NCBI GenBank assembly: GCA_023436685.1
Contig: JAEZIL010000313.1
Location: forward strand, 1-5,729
Length of the DNA: 5,729 nt
Direction of reading: 5' to 3'
Origin: Bacteroidota bacterium
Lineage (GTDB): Bacteria > Bacteroidota > Bacteroidia > Chitinophagales > Chitinophagaceae
The position numbers and the translations under genes are program-made. The notes below the pieces were generated by a model. The model saw only the letters and a list, made by a program, of their open reading frames with translations, was not told the origin of the DNA and searched no databases. Shown piece after piece: positions 1-4,090 of this stretch; the first letter of the stretch is position 1; every line of letters starts with the position of its first letter.

Positions 1-2
1 CC

Positions 3-794
3 GATACACTGGATATTGAAGAACGTGCCCGCTACGAAATAGAAGACGGCGTGAAGCTGATGATATTGAAAACACCGGTCGAAAATAAATCGGTGAATGA
101 GAGCGATGCATTTTATGTTACTATACCCATATCTATCATTATTACCGAGCGCAACCAGGTAATTACGGTCAACTCTTTCGAGAACGTGGCCATACGCCGC
201 TTCCTGAACAGCTTTGCAAAACGGCACCCCGAAAGGCCAAACATGATGGTGCTGAAAGTGTTTGAAAAAGTGGTGATGGACTTTATGGAAGTACTGAAGG
301 AAATAAACCACCGTCGTAATATAGTAGAGCAAAAGCTGTACGACGCTAACCGTAACGAGGAGCTGCTATCGCTGATGCGGGTACAAAAAAGCCTGGTGTA
401 TTTTGTAACGGCCCTGCGCAGCAACGAATTGTTGCTGATGAAGATGGAGCGTACCAACTTCCTGAACTGCGACGAAGAAGAGCGCGAGTTCCTGGCCGAT
501 CTTATTGTAGAATTCTCTCAGGCCCTTGAAATGGCCGATACCTATACCAACATCCTGAGCAGTACTATGGATGCGTTTGCCAGCATCATCAACAACAATA
601 TGAACCTGGTAATGAAACGCCTTACCAGTATCACCTTATTAATATCGCTGCCAACACTTATAGCCAGTTTCTTTGGCATGAATGTTACCATACCTTTCTC
701 CGAAGGGGCACACAGCTTCTACCTCCCGGTTATACTTTCTTTATTGGTATCGCTGGTGGTTAGTTTCTATTTCAATAAAAAACGCTGGTTCTAG
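3..794 (+). CDS. corA: CorA-family divalent cation (Mg2+/Co2+) transporter, 5'-truncated
   Basis: This is an inner-membrane channel-type transporter for Mg2+ and related divalent cations, a homopentamer in the known family. The reading frame is open to the left edge of the window, so the GTG at 51 is internal and the true start lies outside. 263 residues are visible. Most of the visible part is the helical cytoplasmic domain, rich in charged residues. The C-terminus carries the family hallmark: a hydrophobic helix (LTSITLLISLPTLIASFF) running straight into the Gly-Met-Asn pore-loop signature encoded at 675-683. A second membrane helix (LPVILSLLVSLVVSFYF) and a short basic tail, KKRWF, follow. 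This two-helix, GMN, basic-tail layout is diagnostic for CorA. The stop codon overlaps the GTG start of the Nudix gene by one base, suggesting a shared transcript. Whether Mg2+ or Co2+ is preferred cannot be read from the sequence. Confidence 0.93.
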   Translation, partial: DTLDIEERARYEIEDGVKLMILKTPVENKSVNESDAFYVTIPISIIITERNQVITVNSFENVAIRRFLNSFAKRHPERPNMMVLKVFEKVVMDFMEVLKEINHRRNIVEQKLYDANRNEELLSLMRVQKSLVYFVTALRSNELLLMKMERTNFLNCDEEEREFLADLIVEFSQALEMADTYTNILSSTMDAFASIINNNMNLVMKRLTSITLLISLPTLIASFFGMNVTIPFSEGAHSFYLPVILSLLVSLVVSFYFNKKRWF

Positions 795-1210
795 TGGCTG
801 CGCCTTCACGCTTTAATGTGCGGGTGTATGGCTTGCTGATACACGACGGCAACCTGCTGGTGAATGAAGAGCTTATCCGCGGCCGTAGGGTGATAAAGTT
901 TCCCGGTGGCGGGCTAGACCTTGGCGAAGGCATTCACGATTGCCTTATCCGCGAATGGAAAGAAGAACTAAACCTGGATATACAAGTGCTGCAGCATTTT
1001 TATACTACTGATTTTTACCAACACTCCGCGTTCGACGATTCGCAGGTCATCAGCATTTACTATACAGTTAAAGCCATATCGCTGCCCGCTACCATCATCA
1101 ATACCGAACCCAACGAACGCACCTACTGGATGCCACTATCTGAATTGAAAGAAGATACTTTTACCCTGCCTATTGATATTGTCGTTGGCAAGATGTTGAT
1201 GGGTGTTTAG
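794..1210 (+). CDS. Nudix hydrolase
   Basis: This small (138 aa) cytosolic Nudix hydrolase is predicted to cleave a nucleoside diphosphate linked to another moiety. The Nudix box GX5EX7REUXEEXGU is seen at residues 39-61: Gly39, Glu45, Arg53, Glu54, Trp55, Glu57, Glu58, Leu61. The metal-binding REXXEE core is intact, and the usual late Gly is Asn60. The preceding strand VYGLLIHDGNLLV and the KFPGGG turn are typical of the fold. The start is GTG at 794. In that frame a stop lies at 776-778 and no ATG precedes the conserved region, so GTG is the only normal start. It forms the TAGTG overlap with corA, consistent with translational coupling. The substrate cannot be assigned from sequence; ADP-ribose, (d)NTP or dinucleotide polyphosphate classes are all possible. 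Confidence 0.9.
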   Translation: MAAPSRFNVRVYGLLIHDGNLLVNEELIRGRRVIKFPGGGLDLGEGIHDCLIREWKEELNLDIQVLQHFYTTDFYQHSAFDDSQVISIYYTVKAISLPATIINTEPNERTYWMPLSELKEDTFTLPIDIVVGKMLMGV

Positions 1211-1220
1211 CGTTAATTGG

Positions 1221-1228
1221 TATATTCG
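1221..1228 (+). promoter_or_regulatory. Weak candidate -7 promoter box ahead of the GldM-like gene
   Basis: TATATTCG matches seven of eight positions of the Bacteroidota -7 consensus TAnnTTTG (TTCG in place of TTTG). It lies 20 bases before the ATG at 1249, the distance seen for the better boxes in this window. A TTG at 1195-1197 could act as the -33 element, but the gap is a little long. The surrounding DNA is AT-rich, so a chance match is quite possible. Confidence 0.3.
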
Positions 1229-1248
1229 GTATAGCAATATCCTTTCGA

Positions 1249-1998
1249 ATGAAATACTTCATTTTTTTTATTTTAATCTTACTATCAATAGAAGGCTTTT
1301 GCCAAAAGAGTAAAACAATAATTACTTACAATGGCGATGAGATCACTGATAGTATATACAAAGTTCGCACATACGAATTTCGAATATCAAACAGCAACAT
1401 ACAGCCACAAAATATAGCCATAACTTCAGATTCAGCTCAAGTAAAAAAAGTTTCCTTATACGGCGCATTTAAAATCAGAATAAATAATGATGCTAATTGT
1501 GCGTTGCTAAAAGTTTATAATAAATCTAAACTGGTTGATTCTGTATATCTCTATGCCCGCAAAAACCTTGAAATGCCGATAGTTCACATGTCAGGTAAAC
1601 CAAACATGTGTGGAGTATACACTCACCTGCCTTATGATCTAAATGGCAAAGGTATAGTTGCCCAGTCCCCAGTGAGTAATGATCCTGAAAATTCAGATGC
1701 ACGATATGTCGTACAATCATTTACTGCTGATATAAAATTAGATGGGCAATATATTTACACAGAAAAAATTACAGGTCCGTTTTTCACTGAAAAATTTAAT
1801 AACAAATTTCGGGAAGGACGAGCAGAACGAACAAATCGTGATAGTTTAATATTGAGGTATGTTGTAGTAAAAGACGAATTGGGTAACTTTTACACTGTGC
1901 CTAGAGTGGCTCTACCCTATACAATGTCGAAAGGAAACCCCTCGATAACTATTACGCAAAGCTGGAAGAGCCCAACAAGGGTTGCTTGCTGGCATTGA
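1249..1998 (+). CDS. Secreted protein with GldM C-terminal-like domain; C-terminal tail probably spurious
   Basis: This 249-aa product begins with a signal peptide (residues 1 to about 18, hydrophobic core FIFFILILLSI, then GFC before Gln19), so it is probably exported. There is no lipobox. Residues about 45-110 look like a beta-rich domain. Residues about 118-225 resemble the C-terminal domain of GldM: a GIVAQ strand at 135-139, then DARYVVQSFTADI, a Gly-Pro-Phe-Phe turn, a long loop, and a closing strand pair ending in VPRVALPY. GldM is the periplasmic arm of the type IX secretion/gliding motor. This protein has a signal peptide instead of the membrane anchor and is much shorter, so it is at most a domain relative. 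The GldM match is by eye and not certain. Hand count gives about 32% G+C over 1261-1620, against about 50% in a sampled corA line, suggesting acquired DNA. From about residue 226 (MSKGN) onward the frame reads out of phase through DUF1801 coding sequence, so the last 24 residues are unlikely to be native. Confidence 0.65.
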   Translation: MKYFIFFILILLSIEGFCQKSKTIITYNGDEITDSIYKVRTYEFRISNSNIQPQNIAITSDSAQVKKVSLYGAFKIRINNDANCALLKVYNKSKLVDSVYLYARKNLEMPIVHMSGKPNMCGVYTHLPYDLNGKGIVAQSPVSNDPENSDARYVVQSFTADIKLDGQYIYTEKITGPFFTEKFNNKFREGRAERTNRDSLILRYVVVKDELGNFYTVPRVALPYTMSKGNPSITITQSWKSPTRVACWH

Positions 1999-2297
1999 GG
2001 GATATCATTCTGTCGCAGGACGAGCATATAACGCACGAGCTGAAATATGGTATGCCTTTCTTTTGCTACAAAGGCAAAATGTTCTGCTACCTATGGGTGC
2101 ATAAAAAACTAGGGCAACCTTACGTGGGTATAGTAGAAGGCCAGCGCGTAGAGCATCCGCAACTGATAGTTGAAAAACGCGCGCGCATGAAGATAATGTT
2201 GCTGGATGCTGGTAAAGACCTCCCAGTCAAAACCATCAAAGGCATACTGAAGCAAGCACTCGATCTTTACCGCAAGGGTATCCTACCCATTAAATAA
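1986..2297 (+). CDS. DUF1801 (YdhG/YjhB-like) protein, start region damaged or frameshifted
   Basis: This is a small cytosolic protein of the DUF1801 family, a compact alpha/beta fold of unsettled function found in many bacteria. Family-like features are LALRDIILSQDE, then HELKYGMPFFCYKGKMFCYLW, a GQPYVGIVEG strand, an RMKIML segment and a C-terminal VKTIKGILKQALDLY helix. The listed start is a TTG at 1986, which is probably not the native one. In the same frame the family-type N-terminus continues upstream (KPLDNYYAKLEEPNKG, from about 1935), and the frame stays open back to a TAG at 1902-1904. No ATG, GTG or TTG in this extension covers the conserved N-terminus; only a CTG (1962) lies within it. 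The nearest ATG (1924) is in the frame of the upstream gene. A one-base change in the run AAAGGAAACCCC (1930-1940) would join that ATG to the DUF1801 frame. The gene is therefore possibly non-functional, started unconventionally, or affected by a sequencing indel. Confidence 0.75.
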   Translation: MLALRDIILSQDEHITHELKYGMPFFCYKGKMFCYLWVHKKLGQPYVGIVEGQRVEHPQLIVEKRARMKIMLLDAGKDLPVKTIKGILKQALDLYRKGILPIK

Positions 2298-2309
2298 GCG
2301 CAATAGCTG

Positions 2310-2327
2310 GATTAAAAAACTTTAATC
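2310..2327 (+). terminator. Weak AT-rich hairpin after the DUF1801 gene
   Basis: GATTAAA (2310-2316) and TTTAATC (2321-2327) form a perfect 7-bp stem with a 4-base AAAC loop, 13 bases after the DUF1801 stop. The stem is AT-rich and no T-run follows, so it is a poor intrinsic terminator. It may only mark the end of the transcript or be a chance palindrome. Confidence 0.25.
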
Positions 2328-2366
2328 TGCGGCCAAACTCTTTATCCATACATATAACTGACAGTT

Positions 2367-2385
2367 AATGATGTAGATCATCATT
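2367..2385. promoter_or_regulatory. Candidate Crp/Fnr-type operator
   Basis: AATGATG (2367-2373) and CATCATT (2379-2385) are perfect inverted 7-mers around TAGAT. Within the site lies TGAT-GTAG-ATCA (2369-2380), which fits the core TGAT-N4-ATCA of the Fnr box. A poor -7 box at 2405-2412 would put the transcription start near 2417, making the site centred at about -41, the class II activator position. The assignment is inference from the palindrome and spacing only. Confidence 0.4.
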
Positions 2386-2404
2386 TGTAAAATGCAGCCC
2401 GTTC

Positions 2405-2412
2405 TATTTTCA
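2405..2412 (+). promoter_or_regulatory. Weak -7 box for the lipoprotein gene
   Basis: TATTTTCA keeps six of eight positions of TAnnTTTG and sits 22 bases before the ATG at 2435, similar to the spacing of perfect boxes in this window. No -33 TTG is visible. The poor match is what would be expected if the upstream palindrome binds an activator. Confidence 0.3.
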
Positions 2413-2434
2413 GTTCACTAAACGAAACTAGAAT

Positions 2435-2677
2435 ATGAAATACCCATTATTTGCTGCATTCATCGCGCTTACATTTGCTTCTTGTTCTAATAAAGACACA
2501 CAATACAATTGGGTGTGCACCAGCGACTCTACATACTACAATGCACAGGGCCTTCAGCATGCTACAAAAAGTACAACCGTGAGGTTTAAAACGAAATCGG
2601 AGATCAAGGTTGTTGAAAAGCAGATGTGTAAACAATGTAGCGATTCAACCAGGGTTGATGTTAGCTGCAAAAAGTAA
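2435..2677 (+). CDS. Small Cys-containing lipoprotein of unknown function
   Basis: This 80-aa product has a lipoprotein signal sequence: Met-Lys-Tyr, a hydrophobic core (LFAAFIALTFA), then Ser-Cys with the predicted lipidated Cys17 followed by SNKD. The motif TFASC is a relaxed lipobox, acceptable in Bacteroidota. The mature part is about 64 residues, rich in Thr, Ser and Lys. It contains four further cysteines: Cys28, the pair in MCKQC, and Cys78 near the end. The CxxC could form a disulfide or hold a metal, but no known domain is recognised. The ATG at 2435 is the only sensible start because it puts the signal peptide at the N-terminus. The gene appears monocistronic: it lies 137 bases after DUF1801, and the next gene has its own promoter. 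A Crp/Fnr-like palindrome upstream suggests regulation, though this is untested. Confidence 0.75.
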   Translation: MKYPLFAAFIALTFASCSNKDTQYNWVCTSDSTYYNAQGLQHATKSTTVRFKTKSEIKVVEKQMCKQCSDSTRVDVSCKK

Positions 2678-2751
2678 TGACCCGCGAACAGGCAATATTA
2701 ATTTAATGCATTGGTGTAGCTACAAATATGGCGGCAAGTACTACGTATGGT

Positions 2752-2759
2752 TATATTTG
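2752..2759 (+). promoter_or_regulatory. -7 promoter box for the VOC gene
   Basis: TATATTTG is a perfect match to the Bacteroidota sigma-A -7 consensus TAnnTTTG, 23 bases before the ATG at 2783. No clear -33 TTG lies at the usual 19-21 base distance. The predicted leader is about 17 bases. Confidence 0.6.
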
Positions 2760-2782
2760 CCACAAACTAAAAACTACACACT

Positions 2783-3226
2783 ATGGCGCTAGTAAATATT
2801 TATCTCAACTTCAATGGCAACTGCGAAGAGGTTTTTAATTTCTACAAGTCAGTATTTGGTGGCGAGTTCACATATATGGGCCGCTTTGGCGACATGCCAC
2901 CTTCTGAAGACCCTAACCAGCAAGTACCCGAATCGGATAAGGATAAGATCATGCACGTTTCATTGCCTATCAGTAAAGAAACCTCGCTTATGGGTAGCGA
3001 CACAGTGGGTCAATGGGCACCGGGCTTTATTCAGGGCAATAACTTCTCTATCTCTATCAATGCCGATAGTAAAGACGAGGCTGATAAACTGTTTAATGCA
3101 CTTGCTGCCGGCGGCCAGGTTACCATGCCTTTAGGAAAAACTTTCTGGGGCGACTATTTTGGTATGCTTACCGATAAATTCGGCATCAACTGGATGATGA
3201 GCTTTAATGAACAGCAGAAGAGCTAA
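2783..3226 (+). CDS. VOC-superfamily PhnB-like protein
   Basis: This 147-aa cytosolic protein belongs to the vicinal oxygen chelate (glyoxalase/bleomycin resistance-like) superfamily, PhnB/YjdN-like group, often annotated as a 3-demethylubiquinone-9 3-methyltransferase domain although that activity is not expected. The two beta-alpha-beta-beta-beta modules are visible. The first is VNIYLNFNGNCEEVFNFY with KSVFGGEF (residues 4-29), then a Pro-rich loop and the strand containing His58 (IMHVSLPI). The second begins FSISINADSKDEADKLF, followed by the ending FWGDYFGMLTDKFGINW typical of PhnB-like proteins. His58 could be a metal ligand, but other ligands are not certain by eye. The length is normal for the family. 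The gene has its own -7 box upstream and an intrinsic terminator 24 bases after its stop, so it is a single-gene unit. The substrate is unknown. Confidence 0.9.
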   Translation: MALVNIYLNFNGNCEEVFNFYKSVFGGEFTYMGRFGDMPPSEDPNQQVPESDKDKIMHVSLPISKETSLMGSDTVGQWAPGFIQGNNFSISINADSKDEADKLFNALAAGGQVTMPLGKTFWGDYFGMLTDKFGINWMMSFNEQQKS

Positions 3227-3249
3227 ATACTAAGCGATAATCTTCAACT

Positions 3250-3279
3250 AAATGGTGGCCTCTCGGGCCACCATTTTTT
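3250..3279 (+). terminator. Intrinsic terminator after the VOC gene
   Basis: A perfect 11-bp stem is formed by AAATGGTGGCC (3250-3260) and GGCCACCATTT (3266-3276) around a TCTCG loop, followed directly by a T-run (3274-3279). It ends transcription of the VOC gene. An A-run (3282-3288) beyond it could give weaker function in the opposite direction. Confidence 0.9.
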
Positions 3280-3313
3280 ATAAAAAAATACGCAATAAAT
3301 GAATTGAATAACG

Positions 3314-3321
3314 TAATTTTG
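3314..3321 (+). promoter_or_regulatory. -7 promoter box for the terminase-like gene
   Basis: TAATTTTG is a perfect TAnnTTTG box, 21 bases before the ATG at 3343. Its position rules against a start at the in-frame TTG at 3304, which would lie upstream of the transcription start. No good -33 element is seen. Confidence 0.6.
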
Positions 3322-3342
3322 TTATTATTAAAAACTATCACC

Positions 3343-3759
3343 ATGGCAGAAGTAAACACCGCCCACGAAATCTTTATTAATGAAATGATAGCCCATGGCC
3401 GCCGCCAGGAAGCATACCTGGCCGCCTACCCAGGCAGCAATTTCAATTCGGCATCCAGCTCTGCATCGCGGCTTCTTACCAATCCATATATAGCCAACCG
3501 CATACGTGAAGGAAGGCTGGCCGCACGCATGCAGGCTATAGAAGCACACAAACAAGCCTACCAGGGCAAGCTGGCCGATAAAGCCGAGAAACGCGAAGTA
3601 CTGGCGCAGATAATACGTGGCGAGCTGGAAGTAGAAACAGAAATGCTGAAGTATGGGCGCAAGCAAAAAATAAAACAAGCACCCAAAACTACCGAGCGCC
3701 TCAAAGCTATTTCTATCGATAACCAGATGGAGGAATTCTGGACAGGTGGTGGTATTTAG
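3343..3759 (+). CDS. Orphan phage terminase small-subunit-like protein
   Basis: This 138-aa protein resembles phage terminase small subunits (Terminase_2-like), which bind DNA at packaging sites through an N-terminal helix-turn-helix. Residues about 8-57 show the family pattern: an opening helix (HEIFINEMI), RRQEAYLAAYPG, then SASSSASRLLTNPYIANRIREG, equivalent to the usual Ala-Tyr-Pro-Gly and Leu-Leu-x-Asn-Pro signatures. A long charged helical middle follows (about 57-110, including KREVLAQIIRGELEVE), then a basic segment (GRKQKIKQ) and a short tail ending WTGGGI. The start chosen is ATG 3343 (CACCATGG) because the -7 box lies just upstream; an extension to TTG 3304 would add 13 residues inside the promoter. 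No terminase large subunit, portal or capsid gene follows: the next gene is an ABC exporter. It is either a phage remnant or a domesticated DNA-binding protein. The family match is by eye. Confidence 0.7.
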   Translation: MAEVNTAHEIFINEMIAHGRRQEAYLAAYPGSNFNSASSSASRLLTNPYIANRIREGRLAARMQAIEAHKQAYQGKLADKAEKREVLAQIIRGELEVETEMLKYGRKQKIKQAPKTTERLKAISIDNQMEEFWTGGGI

Positions 3760-3762
3760 GTT

Positions 3763-3815
3763 CATCACTGCGAAGCAATAACCTAATCCGTCATTGCGAG
3801 CTGAGCAAAGCAATC
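3763..3815. repeat. Two variants of a dispersed TCATTGCGAG-type repeat
   Basis: The fuller copy at 3789-3815 reads CGTCATTGCGAG, then CTGAGCAAAG, then CAATC. ATTGC (3793-3797) and GCAAT (3810-3814) can pair into a small hairpin. A shortened copy at 3763-3779 (CATCACTGCGAAGCAAT) lacks the middle. The form TCATTGCGAG...GAAGCAATC resembles a widespread short dispersed intergenic repeat known from many bacterial genomes. It begins three bases after the terminase-like stop. Copy number in this genome cannot be judged here. Confidence 0.6.
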
Positions 3816-3840
3816 TTGCGAAATGAGAACCACAAAACGT

Positions 3841-3965
3841 GCTAAGTTTTGCTAAAACAACACTTGCGGCATTTCAGCCCTCAAAAACAAACCCACAGCG
3901 GCTATACACCACCAACTGTCGCAAGAAAAAATTTTTTTATGACACAAAACTTAGCAAAACTTAAC
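3841..3965. repeat. Inverted pair of 10-bp AAAACTTAGC-type units
   Basis: GCTAAGTTTTG (3841-3851) and CAAAACTTAGC (3945-3955) are perfect 11-bp inverted repeats 93 bases apart. The right side is a tandem of two 10-bp units, AAAACTTAGC and AAAACTTAAC (3946-3965), so TAAGTTTTGCT (3843-3853) also pairs with AGCAAAACTTA (3953-3963). Nested inside are CTTGCG (3863-3868) and CGCAAG (3920-3925). The arrangement could be a small MITE-like element, an operator with one-helical-turn spacing, or a structured RNA. No clean target duplication is seen. Confidence 0.55.
3926..3938. other. A6T7 tract
   Basis: AAAAAATTTTTTT is a near-perfect A/T palindrome inside the inverted-repeat region, just before the right-hand 10-bp units. 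Such tracts are usually intrinsically bent. No GC stem directly abuts it, so it is not a standard intrinsic terminator. Confidence 0.5.
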
Positions 3966-3993
3966 AATACATATAAGCAATTATCATTTAAAA

Positions 3994-4001
3994 TATCTTT
4001 G
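3994..4001 (+). promoter_or_regulatory. Second upstream -7 box
   Basis: TATCTTTG is a perfect TAnnTTTG match 89 bases before the exporter start and 28 bases after the 10-bp repeat units. No good ORF starts just downstream (the ATG at 4009 meets a stop after one codon). It would therefore drive either the exporter with a leader of about 80 bases or a short non-coding RNA. Confidence 0.4.
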
Positions 4002-4071
4002 GTGAAAAATGCAATAGTAAATTATAGATTATGTTTAAGTGGGTATCACAACACTAGCCTCTTAAACCCGT

Positions 4072-4079
4072 TACTTTTG
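4072..4079 (+). promoter_or_regulatory. Proximal -7 box for the ABC exporter
   Basis: TACTTTTG is a perfect TAnnTTTG match only 11 bases before the ATG at 4091. A start site about 7 bases beyond it would leave a leader of around 5 bases, almost leaderless. No -33 TTG is seen at the usual distance. Confidence 0.55.
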
Positions 4080-4090
4080 CAAACTATCGT

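Larger units (their letters stand above)
3760..4090. other. Gene-free, repeat-rich intergenic region
   Basis: These 331 bases between the terminase-like and ABC exporter genes hold no credible gene. The only ORF (3849-4094) is low-complexity in character and lies across repeats and promoters. The region contains two variants of a dispersed TCATTGCGAG...GCAAT element, inverted 10-bp AAAACTTAGC units, an A6T7 tract and two -7 boxes. No tRNA or rRNA signature is seen. Confidence 0.7.

Noticed and set aside
2610..2792. 60-aa ORF overlapping the lipoprotein 3' end
   Set aside because: It overlaps the lipoprotein in another frame, then covers the VOC promoter and start. It has no family-like pattern.
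3304..3342. Upstream TTG start giving the terminase-like protein 13 more residues
   Set aside because: The TTG lies upstream of the perfect -7 box, so it would not be in the transcript, and the added residues are low-complexity Leu/Asn.
3328..3813. 161-aa antisense ORF over the terminase-like gene
   Set aside because: It is the complement shadow of a well-supported + strand gene. The translation is Cys/Phe-rich with no domain pattern.
3839..3960. MITE with target-site duplication
   Set aside because: AAAAC occurs near both ends (3834-3838 and 3956-3960), but two bases separate it from the left inverted repeat, so it is not a flush duplication. Kept only as an unclassified inverted repeat.
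3763..3965. CRISPR array
   Set aside because: The repeats are too short (10-27 bases), in mixed orientation, and lack regular spacers; no cas gene is present.
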